A stretch of DNA of 64,000 nt from Pseudorhizobium tarimense (lineage in GTDB: Bacteria; Pseudomonadota; Alphaproteobacteria; Rhizobiales; Rhizobiaceae), in assembly GCF_022968135.1 (NCBI RefSeq), contig NZ_JALJRA010000011.1, forward strand, positions 1-64,000, given 5' to 3'. The notes beneath the pieces were generated by a model. The model ran no database searches and was not told where the DNA came from. It was given only the letters and a program-made list of their open reading frames with translations. The position numbers were made by a program, and so were the translations under genes. This document shows, piece after piece, positions 44,964-54,539 of the stretch; positions within the stretch are counted from its first letter, which is position 1, and each line of letters starts with the position of its first letter.

Positions 44964-45784
44964 TGGCCAGAATTCGTCGCTTCCTGCCCCACCTCGTGCT
45001 TGGCGCAGGCGCCTTCATCGTGGTGCTGCCGTTCTACTGGATGTTCCTGACATCGATCCGCTCACCGGCTGAGATTTTCGACGTCTCGCTCTGGCCGATC
45101 CCGAAGCAGTTCGACATGGCCCAGAATTACGGGCGTGCCGCCAGCCAAGTTCCCATGCTGCGCTTCATGCTGAACGGCCTGATTGTCTGCCTCGGCATCC
45201 TTATCGTGCAGGTCGCAACCGCCGTGCCGGCGGCCTATGCGCTGGCCAAGCTGAACTTCCCGGGCCGCAAGCTTCTTCTCACGCTAGTCATCGCAGCGCT
45301 CTGCGTGCCTATCCAGGCACTCGCGCTGCCGCTTTTCGTGGGGCTGGCAAAGCTTGATCTGCTGAACACCTATTTTGCCATGATGGCCCCGTTCTTCCTG
45401 TCGGTCTTCGCCATCTTCCTTTTCCACCAGTCCTTCCGCAGCTACCCGGACGAGATCATCGAGGCTGCGCGCATGGACGGGTTTTCCGAGATGGAGATCT
45501 GTTGGAGCCTGGTGCTGCGCGGCTCGTTGCCGTCGCTCGCGGCCTTCTCCGTGTTCTCCGTTGTCGCCCACTGGAACGATCTCTACTGGCCGATGATCGT
45601 GGTGACGGACATCAACCTCGCTCCGCCGCCGCTCGGCATGTTGTTTTTCTCGGACGTTGAATCCGGCGCGAACTACGGCGCCCTGATGGCCGGTGCTGCC
45701 CTGATCACCGCACCGATGATCGTCTGCTTCCTTCTTGCACGCCGTCACTTCATTGCAGGCATCACCATGACTGGCGTCAAGTAG
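44963..45784 (+). CDS. ABC importer permease, UgpE/MalG type
   Basis: Second permease, 273 residues, with PFYWMFLTSIRSPAEIF near the start, AVPAAYALAKLNFPGRKLL in the middle and the EAA loop IIEAARMDGFSEMEICWSLVLRGSLP. Overlaps the preceding gene by one base (TGATG) and completes the membrane channel. Confidence 0.92.
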   Translation: MARIRRFLPHLVLGAGAFIVVLPFYWMFLTSIRSPAEIFDVSLWPIPKQFDMAQNYGRAASQVPMLRFMLNGLIVCLGILIVQVATAVPAAYALAKLNFPGRKLLLTLVIAALCVPIQALALPLFVGLAKLDLLNTYFAMMAPFFLSVFAIFLFHQSFRSYPDEIIEAARMDGFSEMEICWSLVLRGSLPSLAAFSVFSVVAHWNDLYWPMIVVTDINLAPPPLGMLFFSDVESGANYGALMAGAALITAPMIVCFLLARRHFIAGITMTGVK

Positions 45785-45819
45785 CCCTTTTCACCCTCCC
45801 ACCAATGCTGGAGATCACC

Positions 45820-47112
45820 ATGAAGCTCTACCGTCGTACACTCATGAGCGGGCTTGTCGCCACGCTTGCCTTCTCGGGTCTTGCCAAGCCCGTTTTCGCC
45901 GAGGAGATCACGCTCGAGGTTCTCTACAATCTGCCGGGCTTCACGAAATTCCATCAGCCGCTGGCCGATGAATTCATGAAGAACAACCCGGACATCAAGA
46001 TCAACTTCCTTGCGCCGGCGGCAGGCTACAATGAAGGTCAGCAGCAGGTTCTGCGCGCAGCCGTGACCGGCAATCTTCCTGATGTCTACTTCTCCGGCTA
46101 CAACCTGACGGCAGAACTCGTGCATGCGCTCGCTCCGCGCGACCAGATCACAGACCTCACGCCGTTCATCGAGGCGGAAGGCGGCCAATCCTTCCTCGAC
46201 AAGAACTACTCGCCCAAGATGGTGGCGCTCGGCCAGATCGACGGCAAGCAGTACGGCCTGCCGGTCAATGCCTCTTCGCCGATCATGTACATCAACGCCG
46301 ACCTGGTGAAGAAGGCCGGCGGCGACCCGGACAACATGCCGACGACCTTCCCGGAGCTCATCGAGCTTGCAAAGAAGATCCATGCGCTCGATCCGAAGAT
46401 CGCCGGCATGGGCTACGACATCAATGGCTGGCCGGACGACTGGCTGTGGCAGGCCCTGATCTTCCAGCAGGGCGGCAAGCTGGTCGACGAAAGCACCAAG
46501 ACGGTGGCCTTCGATAACGAGATCGGTCTCAACGCACTGAAGCTGACGCGTCAGTTCGTCACCGAAGGCGGCCAGAGCCTGCTCGACTGGGACCAGTCGC
46601 GCCAGCAGTTCGGAGCGGGGCTTACCGGCTTCATCTTCTCTACTCCCGCCCATGTCCAGACAATCGAGGGCCTCGTCGGCGACCGCTTCCCGCTGAAGAC
46701 GGCGACCTTTCCGCTGGACAACCAGGAATACGGCGGCGTTCCGACCGGCGGCAACTCGGCTGTAATCCTGACCCAGGACAAGGCCAAGCAAGATGCGGCC
46801 TGGAAGTATCTGAAGTGGGTCACCGGCCCGGAAGCGCAGAACACCATCGTTCGCATCACCGGCTATCTGCCGACCAACAAGCTCGCCACCGGTTCCAACT
46901 ATCTCGAGCCCTATTACGCGGAACATCCGAATGTGAAGACGGCCTCGCTGCAGGCGGATCGCTCGCTTCCTTGGGCCGGCTATCCGGGCGGTGACTCCGT
47001 TCGCATCTGGCGCACCCAGCGCGACATCATCGGCACCGTGATGCGCGGGGAGGTGTCACCGGAAGACGGACTCAAGCAGCTGGTCGAGCAGACCAATGCG
47101 CTAATGAAGTAA
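45820..47112 (+). CDS. ABC importer substrate-binding protein, UgpB-like
   Basis: Periplasmic binding protein of 430 residues. The Sec signal is MKLYRRTLMSGLVATLAF...PVFA before EEITLEVLYNLPG. Type II extracellular binding-fold features include LPVNASSPIMYINADLVKKAGGDPDNMPTTFPELIELAKK and PTGGNSAVILTQDKAKQDAAWKYLKWV. I chose the ATG at 45820 (GGAG six bases upstream) over 45805, because it starts with a proper signal peptide. Trp/Tyr-rich segments (WPDDWLWQ) would form the ligand pocket. A phosphodiesterase gene directly downstream suggests phosphodiester ligands. Confidence 0.88.
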   Translation: MKLYRRTLMSGLVATLAFSGLAKPVFAEEITLEVLYNLPGFTKFHQPLADEFMKNNPDIKINFLAPAAGYNEGQQQVLRAAVTGNLPDVYFSGYNLTAELVHALAPRDQITDLTPFIEAEGGQSFLDKNYSPKMVALGQIDGKQYGLPVNASSPIMYINADLVKKAGGDPDNMPTTFPELIELAKKIHALDPKIAGMGYDINGWPDDWLWQALIFQQGGKLVDESTKTVAFDNEIGLNALKLTRQFVTEGGQSLLDWDQSRQQFGAGLTGFIFSTPAHVQTIEGLVGDRFPLKTATFPLDNQEYGGVPTGGNSAVILTQDKAKQDAAWKYLKWVTGPEAQNTIVRITGYLPTNKLATGSNYLEPYYAEHPNVKTASLQADRSLPWAGYPGGDSVRIWRTQRDIIGTVMRGEVSPEDGLKQLVEQTNALMK

Positions 47113-47186
47113 GCCGAGCTCGCAAGGCTTGCGCTGTTGTGGGGCCTGCGTGGCCCCGCAATCCTTTGGACGAAGAGATTGGCTCC

Positions 47187-47987
47187 ATGAAAATCATCCA
47201 GATCACCGACACCCACCTGATGCCCTCAGGCATCGTCGTCAACGGCGTGGATCCAGAAAAGCAGTTGCGCGCCGCGGTGGCCGATATCGTCGAGAAGCAC
47301 GGGGATGCCGATCTGGGGGTCATGACCGGTGACCTTTGCAACTTCGGCGATTCGGAAGCCTATGCGCTGCTGAAGGACATCCTGGCGCCCGTCCCCTTCG
47401 AGATGCGCCTTCTGGTCGGAAATCATGACGACCTGCCAAACTTCCGCTCCGCCTTTTTCGACCATCCGGTGGACGACCTCGGTTTCATCCAGTCGGTGCT
47501 GGACACACCTTATGGGCGGTTGCTGTTTCTGGACAGCCACGAACCGGGGACAATCGGCGGCGTCTATGACGACGATCGCTTGGGTTGGCTGGAGAGCGCT
47601 CTGGAAGGGGCAGGGGAGCAGCCGGTGACGGTCTTCATCCATCATCCGCCGATGGATTGCGGAATTGCGCATTTTCAGCATATCGGGATGCATGACGACG
47701 GACGTCTCATGAAGCGGTTAGCGGCCCATCCGGCTGGGGTACGCCACATCGTCTTCGGCCACATCCATATGCCGCTTGCAGGAACGACCGCGGAGGGCAT
47801 CGCCTTCAGCTCCGGCCAAGCCTGCGCCCACCGCTTCATCACTGATCTCGACGCGCCCGCACCGCTCTGGACTGGCGGTCATCCCTGCTACCGCATCCTT
47901 ACGCTGGATGATTCCGGGTTCCGTGCCTTCGCAGTGGAGGTAGGGGAGGTGTCAACAGCGCAGGCGGCGGTATGCCTTGGGCCATGA
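47187..47987 (+). CDS. Calcineurin-type phosphodiesterase, GpdQ/CpdA-like
   Basis: Binuclear-metal phosphoesterase of 266 residues. Metal ligands appear in order: ITDTHLMP (D-x-H), MTGDLCNFG (GDxx), VGNHDD (GNHD), FIHHPP and FGHIHMPLAG (GHxH). This is the class III cyclic-nucleotide/glycerophosphodiesterase group. ATG at 47187 starts directly with the first strand MKIIQITD; the longer in-frame start at 47139 adds no motif. Following a PHO-box-driven Ugp-like importer and preceding glycerol genes, hydrolysis of glycerophosphodiesters to sn-glycerol 3-phosphate is the best guess; cAMP phosphodiesterase is the alternative. Confidence 0.82.
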   Translation: MKIIQITDTHLMPSGIVVNGVDPEKQLRAAVADIVEKHGDADLGVMTGDLCNFGDSEAYALLKDILAPVPFEMRLLVGNHDDLPNFRSAFFDHPVDDLGFIQSVLDTPYGRLLFLDSHEPGTIGGVYDDDRLGWLESALEGAGEQPVTVFIHHPPMDCGIAHFQHIGMHDDGRLMKRLAAHPAGVRHIVFGHIHMPLAGTTAEGIAFSSGQACAHRFITDLDAPAPLWTGGHPCYRILTLDDSGFRAFAVEVGEVSTAQAAVCLGP

Positions 47988-48240
47988 GCTGATCCATCAT
48001 CGGGCAAGCTGCTGTGGCGGTGGCGCCGGCTGGACATAGCAACCGTTGAAACGCTGCGTCACGCCTGACGACGATACCTCGACCGCTCTTCTGTACAGCT
48101 TCCTGTTTGAAGGCAAGCAGCCATAGCTTTCCCGATCCGATAGCTAATCCTGATTTCACTGGCATTGTGCAAGGATTGTTTGCACCCCTTTGGATGAAGC
48201 AGGTTATAGCTTTCATTCACCTTCTCCTGCATGATGCCTT

Positions 48241-48255
48241 CGAAACGCGTCGAAA
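48241..48255. promoter_or_regulatory. Candidate GlpR autoregulatory site
   Basis: CGAAAC occurs at 48241 and again at 48251, exactly ten bases apart and 20-34 bases before the glpR start. Its complement GTTTCG matches the TTTCGTT unit repeated in front of glpD, so the same repressor may bind both. The rest of the 287-base gap after the phosphodiesterase gene (47988-48274) shows nothing else clear. Confidence 0.4.
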
Positions 48256-48274
48256 CTGAAGTGAAAGGCGACCG

Positions 48275-49054
48275 ATGTTTCTGAGCCCTCGGCAGTCGGA
48301 GATCGTCGAGCTTGCGAAGTCGCAGGGCCGCGTTCTGGTCGAAGAACTGGCGGTGCGTTTTTCCGTCTCACCGCAGACAATTCGCAAGGACCTGAACGAT
48401 CTCTGCGATCAGCGGCATCTCAACCGTATCCACGGCGGCGCGACGTTTCCAAGCAGCACGGAAAACATGCGGTATGAGGCCCGCAGACAGATCGCGGCCC
48501 AGGAAAAACAGGCGATCGGAATTGCCGCCGCAGCCCTCATCCCGAACAACGCCTCGCTCTTCATCAATATCGGCACCACCACCGAAGCCGTGGGCGAGGC
48601 ACTGGTGGACCATCACGAGATGATGGTCATTACCAACAACATAAACGTGGCCAATCGTTTGCGGCTTCTTCCGGCGATGGAGGTGGTCATCACCGGCGGT
48701 GTAGTGCGCGGATCTGACGGAGGAATTGTGGGGGAGGCGGCCGTGGACTTCATTCGGCAGTTCAAGGTCGACTTTGCCGTGATCGGTGCCTCGGCGATCG
48801 ACGCCGATGGGGCGCTACTCGATTTCGACTTTCGCGAAGTGAAGGTCGCGCAAGCGATCATCGCTAACGCCCGCCACGTCATTCTCGTGGCTGATTCCAC
48901 CAAGTTCGAGCGGACGGCGCCGGTGCGGATTGCCCAGATCGAACAGGTCCACAGCTTCATTACCGACCAATGCCCGCTCCCGTCTTTGCGTCGGCTCTGT
49001 ACGGAGAACAACGTGAAGCTGATCGAGACGGCTATCGTGAGTAACCGCTTGTAA
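48275..49054 (+). CDS. glpR: DeoR-family repressor GlpR
   Basis: A 259-residue DeoR regulator. N-terminal helix-turn-helix: LSPRQSEIVELAKSQGRVLVEELAVRFSVSPQTIRKDLNDL followed by the NRIHGGA hinge. The C-terminal sugar-phosphate isomerase-like sensor shows FINIGTTTEAVGEAL, MVITNNINVANRL, ITGGVVRGSDGGIVG and ADSTKFERTAPVRIA. Known GlpR proteins repress glycerol genes and are released by glycerol 3-phosphate. It lies 62 bases before glpD on the same strand, with phased TCGT repeats between. Confidence 0.9.
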   Translation: MFLSPRQSEIVELAKSQGRVLVEELAVRFSVSPQTIRKDLNDLCDQRHLNRIHGGATFPSSTENMRYEARRQIAAQEKQAIGIAAAALIPNNASLFINIGTTTEAVGEALVDHHEMMVITNNINVANRLRLLPAMEVVITGGVVRGSDGGIVGEAAVDFIRQFKVDFAVIGASAIDADGALLDFDFREVKVAQAIIANARHVILVADSTKFERTAPVRIAQIEQVHSFITDQCPLPSLRRLCTENNVKLIETAIVSNRL

Positions 49055-49058
49055 GGTT

Positions 49059-49094
49059 TCGTTTGACATTCGTTTTTTCTTCGTATCAACTCGT
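49059..49094 (+). promoter_or_regulatory. glpD promoter with phased GlpR-type operator repeats
   Basis: TCGT occurs four times at 49059, 49070, 49081 and 49091, spaced 11, 11 and 10 bases, so all face the same side of the helix. Inside this array TTGACA (49063-49068) with a 17-base gap to TCAACT (49086-49091) forms a sigma-70-type promoter. Overlap of repeats and promoter fits repression by the GlpR protein encoded upstream. Confidence 0.55.
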
Positions 49095-49116
49095 TTGAGT
49101 TTCCGGCAGCGGCTGG

Positions 49117-50652
49117 ATGGCAGCATCCGAGGTGAGTGTGACTGAGCCTGACACCGACATCTTCGTCATCGGCGGCGGCATCAACGGATGCGGCATAGCG
49201 CGCGACGCTGCTGGCCGTGGCTATAGCGTCGCACTTGCCGAGATGAGCGATTTTGGCTCGGGCACCTCCTCGGGCTCCACCAAGCTCATTCACGGGGGGC
49301 TCCGCTACCTCGAGCATTACGAGTTCCGCCTCGTGCGTGAAGCGTTGATGGAGCGGGAGGTGCTGTGGGCGATGGCGCCGCACATCATCTGGCCGATGCG
49401 TTTCGTACTGCCCTTCCAAAAGGGCGGGGTGCGTCCCGCATGGCTGATCCGTCTGGGCCTGTTTCTCTACGACCATCTCGGTGGTCGAAAGCTCTTGCCG
49501 CCGACGAAGAGCCTCGACATGCGGCGCGATCCCGCAGGAAAGCCGCTCAAGCCGCTTTTCACCAAGGCCTTTGAGTATTCCGACGGTTGGGTGGATGACG
49601 CACGCCTGGTGGTGCTGAATGCACGAGACGCCGCCCAGCGCGGGGCTCACATCCTTCCGCGCACGAAGGTGACACGGGCAGAGCAGCGCGATGGCGTCTG
49701 GTCGATCGAGTTGGAGGACACCCGCATTGGTGCGCTTCGTCGCATGACCGCGCGCATGCTCGTCAATGCGGCGGGTCCCTGGGTTGATCAGGTGCTGTCC
49801 AAGGCCATGGGGCAGAATGGCCGGCGGAGAGTCCGTCTCGTGCAAGGCAGCCACATCGTCGTGAAGAAGAAGTTCGACGATCCACGCGCCTACTTCTTCC
49901 AGAACCCGGACAACCGGATCATTTTCGCCATCCCCTACCAGCAGGATTACACGCTGATCGGCACCACCGACCGAGATTTCGACGGCGACCCGAAGAAGAT
50001 CGAGATCAGCCAGGAAGAGGTGGGCTACCTGTGCTCGGCCGCCAGTGAGTACTTCCTCGATCCGGTCCAAACGGAAGACATCGTCTGGACCTACTCGGCC
50101 GTGCGCCCGCTCTATGACGATGGTGCATCGAAGGCGCAGGAAGCAACCCGTGATTACGTCCTGAAGATGGACCAAAGTTCAGGCGCTCCGCTGCTGAACG
50201 TCTTCGGCGGCAAGCTCACGACCTACCGGCGGCTCGCCGAGCATGCGCTCGAGAAGATCGGAGAGGCGATTGGTGCGAAGGGCGCACCGTGGACGGCGGG
50301 CAGCCACTTGCCGGGCGGCGAGTTTCCGGCCACCGGCTATGAGGAGCAGGTGCGGCGGCTTCTGCAGTTGTTCCCATTCCTGATCGAATCCCATGCGCGC
50401 CGCCTGATCCGCGCCTATGGCACGGACACGTTCGAAATGCTGGCGGGCGCCAAGTCCCCAAAGGATCTCGGAACGTTGTTCGGCGGTGATCTCTACGCTC
50501 GTGAAGTCGACTGGCTGATCGAGCGCGAATGGGCCTACAGTGCTGATGACATTCTCTGGCGCAGGACGAAACAGGGCCTGCGCCTGACCACAGATCAAGT
50601 GCATACCTTGGAGGAGTACATGGCTGCGGTGCCAGCGAGGTCGGCAGGCTAG
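49117..50652 (+). CDS. glpD: Aerobic glycerol-3-phosphate dehydrogenase GlpD
   Basis: FAD-dependent, membrane-associated dehydrogenase of 511 residues that oxidises sn-glycerol 3-phosphate to dihydroxyacetone phosphate and passes electrons to quinone. FAD motif DIFVIGGGINGCGIARDAAGRG at the N-terminus; SGSTKLIHGGLRYLEHYEF; later NVFGGKLTTYRRLAEHALEKI; and a C-terminal DAO_C domain to RTKQGLRLTTDQV. The ATG at 49117 has only a weak ribosome site; a GTG at 49138 is possible. Starts the glpDSTPQUV run. Confidence 0.95.
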   Translation: MAASEVSVTEPDTDIFVIGGGINGCGIARDAAGRGYSVALAEMSDFGSGTSSGSTKLIHGGLRYLEHYEFRLVREALMEREVLWAMAPHIIWPMRFVLPFQKGGVRPAWLIRLGLFLYDHLGGRKLLPPTKSLDMRRDPAGKPLKPLFTKAFEYSDGWVDDARLVVLNARDAAQRGAHILPRTKVTRAEQRDGVWSIELEDTRIGALRRMTARMLVNAAGPWVDQVLSKAMGQNGRRRVRLVQGSHIVVKKKFDDPRAYFFQNPDNRIIFAIPYQQDYTLIGTTDRDFDGDPKKIEISQEEVGYLCSAASEYFLDPVQTEDIVWTYSAVRPLYDDGASKAQEATRDYVLKMDQSSGAPLLNVFGGKLTTYRRLAEHALEKIGEAIGAKGAPWTAGSHLPGGEFPATGYEEQVRRLLQLFPFLIESHARRLIRAYGTDTFEMLAGAKSPKDLGTLFGGDLYAREVDWLIEREWAYSADDILWRRTKQGLRLTTDQVHTLEEYMAAVPARSAG

Positions 50653-50692
50653 CGCGTGTGATCCCCGCGGAGGAGGAGGCCCGGGAACCGTA

Positions 50693-51772
50693 ATGCTGGA
50701 ATTGCGAAACGTCGAGAAGGTTGTCGGGGAGGAGGTTCACATCCGTCCGACGAACCTTGTTCTGGAACGGGGAACGTTGAACGTCCTGCTGGGGCCGACG
50801 CTCTCTGGCAAGACGTCGCTCATGCGGCTGATGGCCGGGCTCGACGTGCCGACGTCCGGTTCCGTCCATTTCGACGGCAAGGAGGTCACCGGCGTTCGCG
50901 TGCAGGATCGCAACGTTGCGATGGTCTACCAGCAGTTCATCAATTACCCGGCGATGACGGTGTACGAGAACATCGCCTCGCCGATGCGGATTGCCGGCAA
51001 GGACAAGGCAACGATCGAGCGGGAGGTGCGAAAGGCGGCAGGTCTCCTGAAGTTGACGCCCTATCTCGGGCGGACGCCGCTCAACCTCTCCGGTGGTCAG
51101 CAGCAGCGCACGGCGCTTGCTCGCGCGCTGGTCAAGAACGCCAGCCTCGTCCTGCTGGATGAGCCACTCGCCAACCTCGATTACAAACTGCGGGAAGAAC
51201 TGCGCGAAGAGCTTCCCCGCATCTTCGCGCAATCAGGCGCCGTCTTCGTTTACGCGACCACCGAACCGACCGAGGCGCTGCTGCTTGGCGGTAGAACCGC
51301 GACACTGAGTGAGGGGCGGGTAACCCAGTATGGCGAGACGATCGACGTCTACAGACGCCCCGGCGACTTGCTTACGGCAAGGACATTCGCCGATCCGCCC
51401 TTGAACACGGTCGCGATGACAAAGAAGGGACAGGTCCTTCACGTCGACGGTGAGCAGGCCATTCCCCTGCCGCCGCATCTGGGTGCCGTTCCCGATGGCG
51501 AGGTAACCATCGCCTTCCATCCGCACCACCTGTCTGTGCACCCGGTTTCAGATGCCTCAGCCATGATCCCGGTAAAGGTCCTCGTCTCCGAGATCGCAGG
51601 CTCAGAGAGCTTCGTGCATGTCGACTATCGGGGAAATCGCTGGGTGATGCTGCAGCATGGGGTGCACGACGTGGAGGCGGACAGCAGCATGGACGTCTTT
51701 CTCGACAGCCGGCACCTGATGGCCTTCAATGCCGACGGCCACTCCCTTAACATGAGTTCGGGAGGCGTATGA
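50693..51772 (+). CDS. glpS: Glycerol ABC importer ATPase GlpS (H-loop His replaced)
   Basis: ATPase of 359 residues in the rhizobial glycerol importer. Walker A GPTLSGKTS, Q-loop MVYQQFINYPAMTVYENI, signature LSGGQQQRTALARAL and Walker B LVLLDEPLANLDYK are canonical. The switch region reads VYATTEPTEALLLGG where family members have VTHDQ-E-A, so the H-loop His is replaced by Thr. The paired GlpT has the reverse defect (see there). C-terminal TOBE-type part from about residue 230. Its stop overlaps the glpT start. The gene name follows the Rhizobium glycerol locus, not E. coli use. Confidence 0.88.
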   Translation: MLELRNVEKVVGEEVHIRPTNLVLERGTLNVLLGPTLSGKTSLMRLMAGLDVPTSGSVHFDGKEVTGVRVQDRNVAMVYQQFINYPAMTVYENIASPMRIAGKDKATIEREVRKAAGLLKLTPYLGRTPLNLSGGQQQRTALARALVKNASLVLLDEPLANLDYKLREELREELPRIFAQSGAVFVYATTEPTEALLLGGRTATLSEGRVTQYGETIDVYRRPGDLLTARTFADPPLNTVAMTKKGQVLHVDGEQAIPLPPHLGAVPDGEVTIAFHPHHLSVHPVSDASAMIPVKVLVSEIAGSESFVHVDYRGNRWVMLQHGVHDVEADSSMDVFLDSRHLMAFNADGHSLNMSSGGV

Positions 51773-52842
51773 TGGCCCGGATCACGCTCGACCACATCCG
51801 CCACTCCTATGGACCGAAGCCCACGGAGGCGAAGGATTATGCGCTGAAGGAGGTGCATCACGAATGGGAGGACGGCGGCGCCTACGCCCTTCTTGGTCCA
51901 TCCGGCTGCGGCAAGACAACCCTGCTCAACATCATCTCCGGCCTGCTGACGCCGTCTGAGGGGAAGATCCTCTTCGACGGTACCGACGTCACCAACCTGC
52001 CGACCGAGAAGCGCAATATAGCCCAGGTCTTCCAGTTTCCGGTCATCTACGACACGATGACCGTTTACGACAATCTGGCCTTCCCGTTGCGCAACCGCAA
52101 GCTGCCGGAGGCCGATGTCGACCGGCGGGTCAACGAGATCCTGTCGATGATCGACCTTTCGGACTGGGCCAAGCGCAAGGCGCAGGGGCTGACGGCCGAT
52201 CAAAAGCAAAAGATCTCGCTCGGCCGCGGTCTGGTGCGAAGCGACGTTAACGCAATCCTCTTTGACGAGCCGCTGACCGTCATCGATCCACACATGAAGT
52301 GGGTTCTGCGATCGCAGCTGAAGCGGCTGCACCGGCGCTCGGGCTTCACGATGGTCTATGTCACCCACGACCAGACGGAAGCGCTTACATTCGCCGACAA
52401 GGTCGTGGTGATGTACGAGGGCGAGATCGTCCAGATCGGCACGCCGGTCGAACTCTTCGAGCGGCCGCGCCACACCTTCGTTGGCTACTTCATCGGCTCG
52501 CCGGGCATGAACATCATGCCGGCGGCGCTCGAAGGATCAGCCGTTGTCGTCGGCAACCAGCAGATTGCGCTGCCGAAGAGGCCGGCGGTTGCATGTGAAG
52601 CGCGGCTTGAACTCGGTATCCGTCCCGAATTCGTGCAGTTGGCACGGGACGGCATGCCGATTGCGATTTCCAAGGTGGAGGACGTGGGGCGCCAGAAAAT
52701 CGTCCGCGCCAGCTTTGAGGGCCATCCGCTGGCGGCCGTCGTGCCGGAAGACACGGAGATTCCAGCTGATCCACGCGTGACCTTCGACGCTGATGCCCTC
52801 AACCTCTACGCCAATTCCTGGCGTGTCGAGACGGGAGCCTGA
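51772..52842 (+). CDS. glpT: Glycerol ABC importer ATPase GlpT (degenerate signature motif)
   Basis: ATPase of 356 residues, partner of GlpS. Walker A GPSGCGKTT, Q-loop QVFQFPVIYDTMTVYDN, Walker B AILFDEPLTVIDPH and H-loop VTHDQTEA are intact, but the signature, LSGGQ in normal subunits, reads LTADQKQKISLGRGL. Thus the ATP site built from GlpT Walker motifs plus GlpS signature is canonical, and the opposite one lacks both H-loop His and signature. TOBE-type domain from about residue 245. Ends two bases before glpP. Confidence 0.88.
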   Translation: MARITLDHIRHSYGPKPTEAKDYALKEVHHEWEDGGAYALLGPSGCGKTTLLNIISGLLTPSEGKILFDGTDVTNLPTEKRNIAQVFQFPVIYDTMTVYDNLAFPLRNRKLPEADVDRRVNEILSMIDLSDWAKRKAQGLTADQKQKISLGRGLVRSDVNAILFDEPLTVIDPHMKWVLRSQLKRLHRRSGFTMVYVTHDQTEALTFADKVVVMYEGEIVQIGTPVELFERPRHTFVGYFIGSPGMNIMPAALEGSAVVVGNQQIALPKRPAVACEARLELGIRPEFVQLARDGMPIAISKVEDVGRQKIVRASFEGHPLAAVVPEDTEIPADPRVTFDADALNLYANSWRVETGA

Positions 52843-52844
52843 CC

Positions 52845-53711
<867 letters not shown>

Positions 53712-53720
53712 GAGGGCACC

Positions 53721-54539
53721 ATGAGCACGTCAGACGCCAAGAGAAGCTGGTCGTGGGTCATCCCCACGCTCTACATCCTGTTTCTGATCCTGCCGATCTA
53801 CTGGCTGATCAACATGAGCTTCAAGAGCAATTCGGAGATCCTCGGAGACTTCTCGCTCTGGCCGCAGCGGCCGACGATTGCCAACTACATGGTGATCTTC
53901 ACGGACCCGTCGTGGTACAACGGATACATCAATTCGATCATCTACGTGGTGATGAACACAGTGATCTCGGTCGCTGCGGCGCTGCCGGCTGCCTACGCAT
54001 TCTCCCGCTACCGGTTCCTCGGCGACAAGCATCTGTTCTTCTGGCTGCTGACCAACCGTATGGCGCCGCCGGCCGTCTTTGCCCTGCCGTTCTTCCAGCT
54101 CTATTCCGCCTTCGGTCTCATTGACACGCATATTGCGGTTGCGATCGCGCACTGCCTCTTCAACGTGCCTTTGGCGGTCTGGATCCTGGAAGGGTTCATG
54201 TCCGGTGTACCGAAGGAGATCGACGAAACAGCCTATATCGACGGTTACTCCTTCCCGCGCTTCTTCGTGAAGATCTTCATGCCGTTGATCGCCTCAGGCA
54301 TCGGGGTTGCCGCCTTCTTCTGCTTCATGTTTTCCTGGGTGGAACTGCTGATCGCCCGTACCCTGACTACGACGGATGCCAAGCCAATTGCAGCGACCAT
54401 GACGCGTACCGTTTCCGCGTCAGGCATGGATTGGGGCGTGTTGGCGGCAGCCGGCGTGCTGACGATCATTCCCGGCGCGCTGGTGATCTATTTCGTTCGC
54501 AACTACATCGCCAAGGGCTTCGCCCTGGGGAGGGTTTGA
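53721..54539 (+). CDS. glpQ: Glycerol ABC importer permease GlpQ
   Basis: Second permease, 272 residues: LPIYWLINMSFKSNSEILGDF near the start, ALPAAYAFSRYRFLGDKHLFF, and EAA loop EIDETAYIDGYSFPRFFVKIFMPLI. Not related to the E. coli periplasmic phosphodiesterase of the same name. Its stop overlaps the glpU start (TGATG). Confidence 0.9.
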   Translation: MSTSDAKRSWSWVIPTLYILFLILPIYWLINMSFKSNSEILGDFSLWPQRPTIANYMVIFTDPSWYNGYINSIIYVVMNTVISVAAALPAAYAFSRYRFLGDKHLFFWLLTNRMAPPAVFALPFFQLYSAFGLIDTHIAVAIAHCLFNVPLAVWILEGFMSGVPKEIDETAYIDGYSFPRFFVKIFMPLIASGIGVAAFFCFMFSWVELLIARTLTTTDAKPIAATMTRTVSASGMDWGVLAAAGVLTIIPGALVIYFVRNYIAKGFALGRV

